From Syntrophaceae bacterium UBA5764 (lineage in GTDB: Bacteria; Desulfobacterota; Syntrophia; Syntrophales; Smithellaceae): 27,723 nucleotides of DNA. Positions 6,213 through 15,565 of the stretch are shown piece by piece; the stretch's first letter is position 1, and each line of letters starts with the position of its first letter. The notes below the pieces were generated by a model. The model was not told the origin of the DNA, ran no database searches, and saw only the letters and a program-made list of their open reading frames with translations. The translations under genes and the position numbers were made by a program. The stretch covers positions 1 through 27,723 of the forward strand of contig DIEW01000054.1 in NCBI GenBank assembly GCA_002418825.1. Reading direction: 5' to 3'.

Positions 6213-8384
6213 TTATTCTTTGAGCCATTGTGAATACTGGTACATCTGCGCCAGTGCCTTCACGGCTCTTTCCGGGGTAATAAATTTTATGCCTTTATAT
6301 TTACATCCTTCCACTTCTGTAACGGTACGCGATGTTTCATCGGGCAGCAAATAAACCCCCACCACCGGCTTCTCGTATTGCTCTATCAGTCGAACGGAAC
6401 GTTCAATAAATTGTTTTTCGTAGGTCTCAAGAAGCAACAAAGAATCGTTTACAAAGTTATTTCCGTGGCGTTTTATGTCCAATTTCATTGTCGATTCCAG
6501 CACGCCTTTAATCATTACTTTTCTGCCGATTATGCCCATATAAAGCACTGCGTCGCATTCATCCCATTTGAGCAGTTCTTCCAAAATGGTCATGTGTATA
6601 TCTGTGTTCATTTCCGCAACAAGGTCAATAGGGTTTCCGTGACTCCAAAATTCCGGCAATAATTTATTGAAGCGGTTAATAGTGTCATCAGAAAGGCGTG
6701 GCACCTCCAATCCATGCTCCACACACAAGTCGGTTGCCACAACGCCCCATCCGCCGCCTAAGGTCATTATCCCTACCCTATTTCCTTTGGGCAGTGGCAA
6801 CGAGGAAAAAGCCGCAGAAAGATCCAATAAATCCATGGGTTGCTCGACTAAAATAATTCCTGCCTGCCTGCAAACCGCTTTAAATACTTTTACGTTAGAG
6901 GCCATTGCGCCCGTGTGACTGGCTGCTGCTTTAATCCCTGCGTCCGTGCGACCGCCTTTAAGCGCTATTATAGGCTTCCTCTTGCCGACACGTTTAGCCG
7001 CTTCATAAAATCGCCGACCATTTTTGATGCTTTCAATGTATAAAACAACTGTTTTAGTTAATTCATCAACTTCAAATCCTTCCATAGCATCTTCAATGGT
7101 AATCATCGCTTCATTGCCTGAGCCACCGAATGCTCGTATGCCGATGCCCTCTTTTTCGGCAAAAGCGAGCAGTTGCGTTCCCAGGTTCCCCGATTGAGTA
7201 AATAACATTGTGCCACCCGGCTTTGGGCGTACATGTGCGCCCGTACAATATAAAGATATATACGGATTACATATGCCCATCGTGTTCGGTCCCAACAATA
7301 ATATTCCCGCCTCACGCGCCTGTTTTACCAGCTCCCTTTCCAAGCGTTTTCCTTCCTCTCCGGTTTCAGCAAAACCGGAAGATATCAACAGGACACTTTT
7401 TATTTTTTTCTCTTTAAATTCAGGTATTAATGCCAAAACTTTTTCTGCGGGAACTGTAACAACTGCCAAATCAATCTGTCCCGGAATTTCCGTTACCGAT
7501 TTATAAACGTGCCGGCCAACAATTTCCCCGCCTTTGGCATTAACCAAATAAATTTCCCCCTGATAATTTCCGACAAGGACATTACTAAACATCAACTGTC
7601 CCCATTTATTGATTGTAGAGGAAGCGCCGACAAAGGCAATAGATTTGGGATAAAAAAAGCGGCCCATATCCCTGGGGGCGACAGGCACATGAGTTATTTC
7701 CTTGTCCAGCGCATCTCCTAACACAATAAGCGCATCAACTGCGGTAACTTTCCCTGTTGCCGTTACCAACAATGGGTTGATATCAATTTCCCTTATTTCC
7801 GGTATCTCCATTCCTATTTTGGATAAGGCAACCAGCGCGTTGATGAGCGCTTCCATATCCGGCTCCTTTTCTCCCCGAAACGCACTAAGAAGTTTCTGCG
7901 CTTTTATTTGTTCGATCATTTTGCGCGCGTCTTTTTTATCCAGCGGCGCCAGCGCAAAAACGACGTCTTCAATTGCTTCGGTAAATATTCCGCCGACGCC
8001 AAACATCACGGTGGGGCCAAACTGTGCGTCATGAAAAAGCCCGGCAACAAATTCTCTGCGGCCGAACAACATAGGCTGAACTAAAAAACCTTCCAAATCT
8101 TTTCCTGCCGATTTCTCAATAGCAAGCGCCGCCTTATTTATTTCATCTGCGTTTACTAAATTGAGCTTGACCAAACCTTTTTCTGTCTTGTGTGTCAAAT
8201 GAGCGCCCAAGCCTTTGAGCACCACCGGATAACCGATTTGCTCCGCCATCTTGTGAGCATCAGCAAATGTTGCGGCAGTTTTTTCTTCCACCACCGGAAC
8301 ACCGTACCTCTTTAAAACTTGTTTCGCCTCCGCTTCCGTCAGCGTTTTTCTGCCTTGTGCTTTCGCCTTGTCAATTAATTCCAA
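6213..8384 (-). CDS. Acetate/acyl-CoA ligase (ADP-forming), fused beta-alpha chains
   Basis: This 723-aa enzyme interconverts acyl-CoA + ADP + Pi with acid + ATP + CoA, conserving energy by substrate-level phosphorylation in fermentative or syntrophic metabolism. Residues 1-225 form an ATP-grasp domain (EAEAKQVLKRYGVPVV, GYPVVLKGLG, EIDINPLLV). A CoA-binding Rossmann domain follows at about 240-340 (PKSIAFVGAS). Succinyl-CoA-ligase-like domains come next (FTQSGNLG at 395-402; SHTGAMAS with the likely phosphohistidine His490), and then a C-terminal domain. The beta part precedes alpha, a known fusion order. The start is a TTG (8382-8384) with GGAGGAAG at good spacing; the ATG just upstream is out of frame and stops at once. 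Acyl specificity cannot be read from sequence. The gene is divergent from the MFS gene. Confidence 0.93.
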   Translation of the reverse strand: MELIDKAKAQGRKTLTEAEAKQVLKRYGVPVVEEKTAATFADAHKMAEQIGYPVVLKGLGAHLTHKTEKGLVKLNLVNADEINKAALAIEKSAGKDLEGFLVQPMLFGRREFVAGLFHDAQFGPTVMFGVGGIFTEAIEDVVFALAPLDKKDARKMIEQIKAQKLLSAFRGEKEPDMEALINALVALSKIGMEIPEIREIDINPLLVTATGKVTAVDALIVLGDALDKEITHVPVAPRDMGRFFYPKSIAFVGASSTINKWGQLMFSNVLVGNYQGEIYLVNAKGGEIVGRHVYKSVTEIPGQIDLAVVTVPAEKVLALIPEFKEKKIKSVLLISSGFAETGEEGKRLERELVKQAREAGILLLGPNTMGICNPYISLYCTGAHVRPKPGGTMLFTQSGNLGTQLLAFAEKEGIGIRAFGGSGNEAMITIEDAMEGFEVDELTKTVVLYIESIKNGRRFYEAAKRVGKRKPIIALKGGRTDAGIKAAASHTGAMASNVKVFKAVCRQAGIILVEQPMDLLDLSAAFSSLPLPKGNRVGIMTLGGGWGVVATDLCVEHGLEVPRLSDDTINRFNKLLPEFWSHGNPIDLVAEMNTDIHMTILEELLKWDECDAVLYMGIIGRKVMIKGVLESTMKLDIKRHGNNFVNDSLLLLETYEKQFIERSVRLIEQYEKPVVGVYLLPDETSRTVTEVEGCKYKGIKFITPERAVKALAQMYQYSQWLKE

Positions 8385-8504
8385 TTTGCTTCCTCCATAA
8401 GACAGTTCAAAAGCTATTAAATATTTATTTGGTATTTATTTAATAATATCCGATACTTAACAGTTTTTACCGTGACTCTTGACTGCAAGTCACTATCACA
8501 TGGT

Positions 8505-8518
8505 TTGTAATATTACAA
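8505..8518. promoter_or_regulatory. 14-bp perfect palindrome in divergent intergenic region
   Basis: TTGTAATATTACAA lies between the divergent acyl-CoA ligase and MFS genes. A second, looser symmetric element (GTGACT ... AGTCAC) lies at about 8472-8492. Both could be operators. The remainder of the 285-bp gap (8385-8669) is AT-rich and shows no ORF or tRNA. Confidence 0.35.
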
Positions 8519-8669
8519 GCATCAACTTTATCGCCGCATAAATACTTTGCGTACAGATACTTGATTTTTTATTTATCATGAAATTATAGCATTATTATGT
8601 TAAAAATTGGCGCAATTAAACTCCGGCGGTTAAGCTACATGATTTCTGCTCCGAAGGAATAAGCACAAC

Positions 8670-9968
8670 ATGGGTTTTAAATACCGCTACTTCATATTCG
8701 GTCTTCTCGGCACCGCTTACATTTTAGTTTTTTTCCACCGCCTCGCGCCGGCTGTTGTTGCCGTCGATATGATGCGTGATTTACACACAAGCGGCGCCCT
8801 GATGGGCATTTTGGCCTCGGCTTATTTTTATCCTTACGCGTTGATGCAAATTCCCGCCGGGCTTTTAGCCGATTCCTGGGGGCCACGTCGTTCCATAACT
8901 TTCTTTTTCGCTTTCGCCGCCGCCGGCGCCATCATTTTAGGTTTTGCCTGTAATGCGAGCACAGCAATATTCGCGCGCACCATTGTTGGACTTGGCGTGG
9001 CAATGGTTTTTGTGCCAACGATGAAAATTCTGACCAACTGGTTTGAACCGGAAAAATACGTCCGCATGACCGGCTTCCTTATGGGTATGGGGGGCCTTGG
9101 CGGATACACGGCGGCAGCGCCTCTGGCCTTGCTTAGCGCGGTAATCGGCTGGCGTGGCTCCATGATCATCATCGGCATCCTGACGCTGGGTATCGCCTTG
9201 GCTATATGGTTCATGGTGCGTGACACGCCACAGGAGATGGGTTTCCATTTTGTAAACAATAACACCTCACGAAATTCAGTCTCAAAAAAATTTTCGATAT
9301 GGCGGGGCATTCGCCTGATTGTTCAAGAACCGTGCTTTTGGCCGTGGGCAATGGTATTTTTTCTCGGTGCGGCGGTCAATTTAAGCTTTACCGGCTTGTG
9401 GGGCGGACCGTTTTTAATGCACGTCTACGGGATGTCCAAAACTGAGGCCGGCGGCATACTCTCGATGATGGCTCTGGGATTGATGTTCGGCTCGCCCACA
9501 ATGGGTTGGTTGTCGGAAAAAGTGTTTCATTCGCGTAAAAAGCTACTCATGTTCAATCAGCTTGCGGCTTTTTGCCTGTTTATTTTTCTCGCCTTCTTTA
9601 CCGGCGATTTCAACAAGCCACTGCTCTATGTTTGGTGCTTTGTTTACAGTTTTTTCCTATCGGGTGCTGTTGTTGTCGGATATCCCTCCATCAAAGAATA
9701 TTTCCCTCTGGAGATTGCCGGCACAGCCACCGGACTGATTAACATTTTTCCTTTTGCCGGCGCGGCGCTCGGCCAACCTTTGATGGGGCTATTTCTGGAC
9801 CACTTCGGCTCCGGAGGCACTTCTTACAGTGTGGATGCATACTCCGCGGTATTTAAAATTGGGCTAATATTCCTTTTCGGCGCATTCGTCGCCAGCACGC
9901 TGGTTACAGAGACTCTCCGGGGCGCGCCAGAAAAAGAAAACGTATCAAGCAAGGAATATACGCCTTAG
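8670..9968 (+). CDS. Major facilitator superfamily permease
   Basis: This is a 432-aa inner-membrane transporter with about twelve hydrophobic segments in two halves. A central charged loop lies near residues 195-215 (NNNTSRNSVSKKF). The MFS signature between helices 2 and 3 is visible as GLLADSWGPRR (about residues 64-74). A helix-4-like RTIVGLGVAMVFVP stretch and an RDTPQEMGF stretch before the central loop also fit MFS. The overall pattern is that of organic-anion or sugar-phosphate permeases, but the substrate cannot be deduced. GAAGGAA lies upstream of the ATG. Divergence from the acyl-CoA ligase allows the guess that it imports a carboxylate handled by that enzyme. Confidence 0.88.
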   Translation: MGFKYRYFIFGLLGTAYILVFFHRLAPAVVAVDMMRDLHTSGALMGILASAYFYPYALMQIPAGLLADSWGPRRSITFFFAFAAAGAIILGFACNASTAIFARTIVGLGVAMVFVPTMKILTNWFEPEKYVRMTGFLMGMGGLGGYTAAAPLALLSAVIGWRGSMIIIGILTLGIALAIWFMVRDTPQEMGFHFVNNNTSRNSVSKKFSIWRGIRLIVQEPCFWPWAMVFFLGAAVNLSFTGLWGGPFLMHVYGMSKTEAGGILSMMALGLMFGSPTMGWLSEKVFHSRKKLLMFNQLAAFCLFIFLAFFTGDFNKPLLYVWCFVYSFFLSGAVVVGYPSIKEYFPLEIAGTATGLINIFPFAGAALGQPLMGLFLDHFGSGGTSYSVDAYSAVFKIGLIFLFGAFVASTLVTETLRGAPEKENVSSKEYTP

Positions 9969-10012
9969 TAAAAATCCACCGGTTATCAAAAGCGAAAAAA
10001 GCAAACACGGAT

Positions 10013-11347
10013 TCACCGGTTTACATCAAGAGAATTGACAAACTCCGCCGCGCTTTGGCCCGCGACATAACCGGTAGAAAAAGCTGCTTGAAGATTATAT
10101 CCTCCCGTATCCGCGTCTATATCCATAACCTCCCCGCAAAAAAACAAGCCCGGAACTTTTTGGGAAGCCATTGTGCGAGGGTCTATTTCGCCCAGTGAAA
10201 CACCGCCCGCCGTCACTATCGCCCTCGCTAACGGCAGAGGAGATTTGATGTTGAAGCGTAGCGCTTTCAGCGTCTCAACAATTTTCGAGCGCTGCGTGGC
10301 CGCAACCTGATGTGCCGGTGTATCTCCCTGAATGCCGGCGAGCGCAATAACAGGGTCAATCATTTTCGCCGGCAAATATTCTTTCATGATACCGGCAACT
10401 TTTCTCTTGCCGTGCGTGTTCAAATTCCTCTGCAGGCGATTGGCTAATTGTTCTGCGCTCAAAGCCGGTTTTAAATCAATTAATATCGATACGGGGCCGT
10501 TTTGCAACGCGTCAACAACAGACAAACTCATCAATAAGATAATCGGACCGCCCAGGCCAAAATGAGTAAAGAGCATTTCGCCAAAGCGGCTTTCGATGAG
10601 TGGCGGCTTCGTTTTTTTCGCTTCACCGCGTCCGTAATCTTCCCTAGGCATAAGCGCCGCGTCAATTTCCTCCGCTCTTCCCTGAAATGCGGCGGCGCGC
10701 ACATTGCGCAAGCTGACACCCTGCATGGATTGGGCAAGCCTTTGTTCTCGCACCATGAGCGGCACCAATGCCGGCCGCAGATTGATAATGGTATGGCCCA
10801 TCTTCGCTGCAATTTTACAGCCGTCGCCCGCGGAGCCAGTTGCCGGCCAGGAAGAACCGCCCGCCGCCAAAATTACGCCGCTTGACAAATATTTATGCCG
10901 CGGTGTTGTCACAGTGAAAAACGGATGCCGAGCACAATGGATAGCCGTTACCTGAGCGTCAAAAACGACCCGCACTTTATGCGCATCAAGATATTTTCGA
11001 AAAACCTCTATAACATCACGGGCGTCGTCCGATACGGGGAAAATCCTGCCACCCCGCTCCGCCTTTGTGTTCAGCCCATAGCGCTTAAAAAAAGCAAGCA
11101 GTTCGGGTCGAAAAAAACGGTGAAACGCTCCATACAGAAAGCGACCGTTTGTCCCGTACATATCTATGAATTGTGGTAGTTCGGCGATATTAGTAACGTT
11201 GCAGCGTGTTTTGCCGCTTACCAAAAGCTTCTGGCCTAAAGCGTCAGTCTTTTCCAAAATCAAAACCCGCGCGCCGCACTCCGCGGCACGCCCTGCCGCC
11301 ATCAAGCCGGAAGCGCCGGCGCCAACTACAATGATATCCGCATCCAT
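10013..11347 (-). CDS. HI0933/YhiN-family FAD-dependent oxidoreductase
   Basis: This is a flavoprotein of about 444 aa. It opens with a dinucleotide-binding motif (IIVVGAGASGLMAA), followed by LEKTDALGQKLLVSGKTRCN, a signature of this family. LAAGGSSWPATGSAGDG lies mid-protein, and the C-terminus has GGVSLGEIDPRTM and FFCGEVMDIDADTGGYNLQ, where FAD is contacted. Homologues are called YhiN, or aminoacetone oxidase-like. The physiological reaction is poorly known. The ATG at 11347 fits the usual distance to the FAD motif; an in-frame ATG at 11362 would add five residues. Neither has a strong ribosome site. The gene converges with the MFS gene, and no clear terminator lies between them. Confidence 0.9.
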   Translation of the reverse strand: MDADIIVVGAGASGLMAAGRAAECGARVLILEKTDALGQKLLVSGKTRCNVTNIAELPQFIDMYGTNGRFLYGAFHRFFRPELLAFFKRYGLNTKAERGGRIFPVSDDARDVIEVFRKYLDAHKVRVVFDAQVTAIHCARHPFFTVTTPRHKYLSSGVILAAGGSSWPATGSAGDGCKIAAKMGHTIINLRPALVPLMVREQRLAQSMQGVSLRNVRAAAFQGRAEEIDAALMPREDYGRGEAKKTKPPLIESRFGEMLFTHFGLGGPIILLMSLSVVDALQNGPVSILIDLKPALSAEQLANRLQRNLNTHGKRKVAGIMKEYLPAKMIDPVIALAGIQGDTPAHQVAATQRSKIVETLKALRFNIKSPLPLARAIVTAGGVSLGEIDPRTMASQKVPGLFFCGEVMDIDADTGGYNLQAAFSTGYVAGQSAAEFVNSLDVNR

Positions 11348-11479
11348 TTTTGCCCCACGCATAACAATGAACTACATGAAATTATATGCCGAGTCAATTC
11401 ATGCGTTTCCCGTATATCTTGTCATCCTGATGCGCTTATGCTATTTCCCCAACAATACCCCAAACAAGGAGGGATGTTC

Positions 11480-12559
11480 TTGTCCGTTCCCGGCAACCTG
11501 TTATCGCTCACCACCAGCATGCTCTGCCGTGTTCAGCCAGCGGTTCACAACCGCCTTACTGGATGGAAAACGCTGGCCTCAAGAATTCCCGATGCGGAAT
11601 TGCGCCGCCAAGCGCTCGCAAGCATCCAGACAAAAGCTTTTCATTGCGAGGGAGGCGCCGTCTACGGGCTTTTGGCTGAAAAAAATTATAAGGAAGCAAT
11701 TAAATTCATTGTCGCTTACCAAACCATCAGCGACTACCTCGACAATCTTTGCGACCGCAGCACTTCATCTGATCCAAATGATTTCCGAGCGCTGCACGAA
11801 GCAATGCTCCATGCCTTGACGCCAGACGCGCAGCTTTCTTCCTATTATCGTTTCCGCAAGGAACAGGATGACGGCGGTTATCTGGCGGCACTGGTGACGA
11901 CATGCCAGAAAGTTCTGCAACGCCTGTCCAACTACTATCTTGCCTCAACTCACCTTCATGACCTGGCGTCCTGTTACTGTGAGTTACAGATAAATAAACA
12001 CGTGTGCAAAGAAGAGCGAGTACAAAAACTGCGTCAATGGTCTGAATCCAAAAAGAAAAGCTTGCACGAAAAAATGGCCTGGTATGAATTTGCCGCATGT
12101 ACCGGCTCCACTCTCGGCATCTTCTGCCTTATTTCTTCTTTGTTACAGCCGCAAATAACTGATGGGCTTTTATCAAAAATTAAAAAAGCTTATTTCCCCT
12201 GGGTTCAGGGGCTGCATATTCTGCTGGATTATTTCATCGACCAGGAAGAAGACCGCATCGGCCAGGATTTGAACTTCTGCACGTTTTATCCCAACGAGAT
12301 CGTCATGATTAATAGACTGACAACGTTCTACATAAAAGCAATGCGGAGTGTTTCCCTTTTGCCACACCGAAGTTTTCACCGCCTGACCATCCGCGGCCTT
12401 TTAAGCATTTATCTTTCCGACGAGAAAGTTTTTCAGCAAAAAGATGTGCGTCAATCCGCGCGCATACTGCTGCGCTTCGGAGGCACACAGGCATTGTTTC
12501 TTTACCTTCATTGCCGTTCATATCGCCGCTTAAAACGGCTTGCTGGAAAAGATTTTTGA
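11480..12559 (+). CDS. DUF2600 / YtpB-like terpene synthase (tetraprenyl-beta-curcumene synthase family)
   Basis: This mostly helical protein of about 359 aa resembles Bacillus YtpB, which cyclises long-chain prenyl diphosphates to tetraprenyl-beta-curcumene. Visible features are an N-terminal FHCEGGAVYGLL stretch, the aspartate-bearing TISDYLDNLCDRS, and a late acidic motif DYFIDQEEDRIGQD. The last two are candidate metal/diphosphate sites. AAGGAGG at 11466-11472 lies 7 nt before a TTG (11480), which I take as the start. An ATG at 11474 is too close to it, and one at 11438 lacks a site. The gene is transcribed alone between two oppositely oriented genes. The product is unknown, and no prenyl-diphosphate synthase lies beside it. 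Confidence 0.8.
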   Translation: MSVPGNLLSLTTSMLCRVQPAVHNRLTGWKTLASRIPDAELRRQALASIQTKAFHCEGGAVYGLLAEKNYKEAIKFIVAYQTISDYLDNLCDRSTSSDPNDFRALHEAMLHALTPDAQLSSYYRFRKEQDDGGYLAALVTTCQKVLQRLSNYYLASTHLHDLASCYCELQINKHVCKEERVQKLRQWSESKKKSLHEKMAWYEFAACTGSTLGIFCLISSLLQPQITDGLLSKIKKAYFPWVQGLHILLDYFIDQEEDRIGQDLNFCTFYPNEIVMINRLTTFYIKAMRSVSLLPHRSFHRLTIRGLLSIYLSDEKVFQQKDVRQSARILLRFGGTQALFLYLHCRSYRRLKRLAGKDF

Positions 12560-12602
12560 CTGGAACAATATCGGACGCACTTTCGTGTCATCAAAACTAG
12601 AT

Positions 12603-13052
12603 TCAGGGAAAGGCGGCGATAAAATAGCCGTCAAGCTTCCTGCTGCCTAACAGGTCTTTGACAACAATATCACAACGAATCAGCTTTTCGCCTTTTTCTT
12701 CGAACTTGTTAACCACTTTCCCGGTAACAACAATTGTCGCTCTTTTGGCGGTGCCGTCCAAGTCATCCCAATCAACCGGCTCCGTCATACTCATAAAGCG
12801 TGCATGAAACTTTCTCAAATTTTTTTGTGTAATCCAAGAAGAGATGGCTTCACCGGCAATACCCATAATCAGCATGCCGTGCGCTATGACCCTATCCAGA
12901 CCAACTGTTCTGGCAAAAGTTTCATCATGGTGGAGAGGATTAAAATCACCTGATGCCCCGGCATAACGAACAAAATGAGTTCTTGTCAAGGGTCCGGCGG
13001 TGTATTCAGGCAGAACATCGCCAATATTGATTTCCTCAAAGATTAAAGACAT
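12603..13052 (-). CDS. MaoC-like hotdog hydratase, catalytic subunit
   Basis: This 149-aa protein is an (R)-specific enoyl hydratase / 3-hydroxyacyl dehydratase type subunit. The hydratase-2 motif is intact as SGDFNPLHHDE, with Asp36 and His41 as the catalytic pair, followed by AHGMLIMG. GAGG lies before the ATG. It is 10 nt downstream of a second hotdog gene, in the same arrangement as the HadA/HadB-type split dehydratases, in which one subunit carries the catalytic residues. The likely role is dehydration or hydration of acyl-CoA or acyl-ACP. Substrate chain length is unknown. Confidence 0.87.
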   Translation of the reverse strand: MSLIFEEINIGDVLPEYTAGPLTRTHFVRYAGASGDFNPLHHDETFARTVGLDRVIAHGMLIMGIAGEAISSWITQKNLRKFHARFMSMTEPVDWDDLDGTAKRATIVVTGKVVNKFEEKGEKLIRCDIVVKDLLGSRKLDGYFIAAFP

Positions 13053-13062
13053 TTTTGCATCC

Positions 13063-13533
13063 TCATCTTTCCACCATTGTTGAACGGACCTTCCCCACCA
13101 ATTTCCCTTGCTGATTTATAACTTCTGTTTCCAGCACAGTAACATTAACAAATCTGCCCCCACGGTCTTTTTTCCCTCTCTCGTATATATCCACAACGCG
13201 CATTTTACGGGTAATCACATCCCCCGCGTAAATTTGCCCTAAGTATTCATACTCCTCTTCGCTATGCAACAGTCTGCCCAGATCTATATTCAATGTTCTT
13301 ATGATTTCTTTCAATCCGCCTGTTAAAAAAAAGAAACTGGTCATGAAAGTCGGCGGAACGGGAATGCCTCTGTAACCGGCCTTTTTCGCCGCTTCGGCAT
13401 CGCAATAAATAGGATTTATTTCGTTGGTGTTGTCTTTGAGCGCAACGGCAGCAGCAAACTCGGCGATTTTCGCTTCTTCCACCCGCATGGTATACGCGGG
13501 AAATTCAAATCCCACCTTTGTTTTATCAACCAT
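13063..13533 (-). CDS. MaoC N-terminal-type (FAS1-like) dehydratase subunit
   Basis: This 156-aa hotdog-fold protein belongs to the MaoC_dehydrat_N type. Characteristic stretches are INPIYCDAEAAKKAGYRG and IPVPPTFMTSFFF in the N-terminal half, and a C-terminal strand region with VFVNVTVLE-like and KVRST patterns. The Asp/His pair of the catalytic motif is not evident, as expected for the structural or substrate-binding partner of the adjacent MaoC subunit. It is the first gene of the two-gene operon and probably forms a heterodimer with the downstream protein. Confidence 0.85.
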   Translation of the reverse strand: MVDKTKVGFEFPAYTMRVEEAKIAEFAAAVALKDNTNEINPIYCDAEAAKKAGYRGIPVPPTFMTSFFFLTGGLKEIIRTLNIDLGRLLHSEEEYEYLGQIYAGDVITRKMRVVDIYERGKKDRGGRFVNVTVLETEVINQQGKLVGKVRSTMVER

Positions 13534-13620
13534 AACGAATTTCCTCAGAATGAATATTTCATATCATAATATCTATGGATTGCCACAAATTAATTCATCA
13601 CAGAACCGATACCTCAAATT

Positions 13621-14109
13621 TTACAATTCATATAATGTTTCATCAATAATCATTTTAGCGACGGAGGATTTTCTCGTTTTTTTCTTATCGGCAAACGGTT
13701 CTTCCCGCATCAAAGCATCGGCCATGTCTTCTTCCACCTTCTCCGGCTCTTCGCCTCTTTCGATTCTCCTCAGCGCTTCGTGGAAACTATCCCCCATTTT
13801 CATGCCGGTTGATTCAGTGAATTTACGCATCAATTGAGCCGCCGCACGGGGATCATCTCCGCCTATTTTTTCCGCATCGGCAACAATGCCGGCCAGCTTC
13901 TCCGTCATCCTTGTCTCGCCCAATCCGTTAAAAGGACGGCTATCCTGCTCGTTTTCCGCGCCGGTTAGGGCGGCAAAAACGGACATCTTCCGGGCAAGGC
14001 GCACATTCTTGCACCTGGGGCACAAAGGAATCTTGCTGGTATTCACTTTGATGGAAAAAAAATTATAAAGGGTGTTGCAACGCTTACAGTAAAATTCGTA
14101 AATGGGCAT
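13621..14109 (-). CDS. FmdB-family zinc ribbon protein with extended C-terminus
   Basis: This 162-aa protein begins like FmdB regulatory-type zinc ribbons, MPIYEFYCKRC. It has two CxxC pairs (Cys8/Cys11 and Cys30/Cys33) that can hold one zinc. The remaining 120 residues are polar and acidic. They include GLGETRMTEKLAGIV and a helix rich in Glu/Arg (ALRRIERGEEPEKVEEDM), and end in a basic stretch ADKKKTRKSSV. The function of FmdB proteins is not established. The start is 2 nt from the stop of the M48 protease gene, so the two are co-transcribed. Confidence 0.8.
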   Translation of the reverse strand: MPIYEFYCKRCNTLYNFFSIKVNTSKIPLCPRCKNVRLARKMSVFAALTGAENEQDSRPFNGLGETRMTEKLAGIVADAEKIGGDDPRAAAQLMRKFTESTGMKMGDSFHEALRRIERGEEPEKVEEDMADALMREEPFADKKKTRKSSVAKMIIDETLYEL

Positions 14110-14111
14110 TT

Positions 14112-15383
14112 TCAGCGCCCCTCTTTATCTGGGTTTTGATAATCCAATGCCTGCAAAAACTCAATCCTCTGCACAAGGGGAGGATGGGAATAATAAAACC
14201 AGACATACCAGGGATGCGGATGCAGATTAGCAAGGTTATCCTTTGCCAAACGCCGCAGCGCGTCAATCATCGGTGCTGCTGTTCCCGTTAATTGCCACGC
14301 CATAAAGTCTGCTTCCCGTTCGTACCGGCGGGAAATCGCCGCACCAACGGGGTTTAAAAAAAAGCCGGCCGTGCCCAGATACAACGAGACTAAAAACAGT
14401 CCCGCATACATCGGCGCATCCGGCAAGCCGAACGCGGCATACAGAGGCGGCCAGTTCACAAACAGATATATTCCATAAAGCAAAAACAAGGAGGCCGCAA
14501 TCATGAACACCAGTTGCTTCAGAATATGCTTTTTCTTCCAGTGACCAATTTCATGCGCCAGGATCGACAATATTTCCTCATGTGAATGCGAAGCCAGTAA
14601 AGTATCATATAAAACTATACGCTTCGTTTTCCCGATGCCGGTGAAGTACGCATTTGTATGTTTGGAGCGTTTGCCTTCGTCTACCTGGAATATTCCTTTT
14701 GTTTTGAGGCCCGCCTTTTCCATCAGTGCGATAATTTTGTTTCTTAACTCTTCATCCTTGATGGGCTCGTATTTATTGAAAAGAGGCGCGATGAGAACCG
14801 GGTAAAGCCACAGCATCATAATTTGAAATAAAGTGAAAAACACCCATCCCCAGCACCACCACGAGTTTGGCAAATAAAGGATAAACGCCATAAGCGCACA
14901 AACAACAACAGAAAACAGAATAGCGGAAACAATCACAGATTTAAAAAGATCCGCAAGCCATATCCGCCAGGTAATAGTGGAAAAGCCGTACTTTTTCTCC
15001 AATACAAAGGTGCCATACAAATCGAAGGGTATTCCAGCCGTCCCGCCCACAACGGCGAAAAAGCCGAAAAAGACAAGCGCCTGCATGATAAAAGACACGT
15101 TTAACACTGCAACTGAGTCGACAATAGCGGGCAGGAAAATAAACACGATAATCAAGGTAATGATATCATCCGTCAGGTTTTCTTTGGAATCCAGGCGGGA
15201 ATGCTCGAGTGTATAATCCACCATCGTATTGAGCGTGTCCTGCTTTATCGTCTGAAGGAAAACCGGCGGTATTTCTTTGCCGTGTTCTTTTACATGGCTT
15301 ATATTAACGCGTTCCAAAATATAGCGCCAGAAAAACCGGGCGGCAAACAAAACAAAAAACAGCACCAAAACAGCGTTTTCCAT
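14112..15383 (-). CDS. M48 family (Ste24-like) integral membrane zinc metalloprotease
   Basis: This 423-aa protease has several membrane helices. The zinc site is AHEIGHWKKKH (His277, Glu278, His281), with the third ligand Glu357 in READFMAWQL. The N-terminal half has five or so hydrophobic segments and matches the Ste24/CAAX-protease-1 N-terminal region rather than short HtpX. The length is that of Ste24 proteins (about 420 aa). The start is the ATG at 15381-15383, preceded by GGAG; a TTG at 15419 would add 12 residues. It probably works in membrane protein quality control. CAAX cleavage itself is not expected in bacteria. The gene leads the FmdB-type gene. Confidence 0.9.
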   Translation of the reverse strand: MENAVLVLFFVLFAARFFWRYILERVNISHVKEHGKEIPPVFLQTIKQDTLNTMVDYTLEHSRLDSKENLTDDIITLIIVFIFLPAIVDSVAVLNVSFIMQALVFFGFFAVVGGTAGIPFDLYGTFVLEKKYGFSTITWRIWLADLFKSVIVSAILFSVVVCALMAFILYLPNSWWCWGWVFFTLFQIMMLWLYPVLIAPLFNKYEPIKDEELRNKIIALMEKAGLKTKGIFQVDEGKRSKHTNAYFTGIGKTKRIVLYDTLLASHSHEEILSILAHEIGHWKKKHILKQLVFMIAASLFLLYGIYLFVNWPPLYAAFGLPDAPMYAGLFLVSLYLGTAGFFLNPVGAAISRRYEREADFMAWQLTGTAAPMIDALRRLAKDNLANLHPHPWYVWFYYSHPPLVQRIEFLQALDYQNPDKEGR

Positions 15384-15565
15384 ACAATACAGCTCCGTGC
15401 CGCAATGCATTGCAGACAATCCGTAATATATGAGGTATGCCCCGTTGTGTCAAGCATATGGAGCAATCACGACGCCGCACATCAACAGTTTCATGACGTA
15501 GACAGCTTTCTTTCCTTGACACTTAACGATAATTCTTTTATATTTTTAAAAAACAAAGGGCAATT

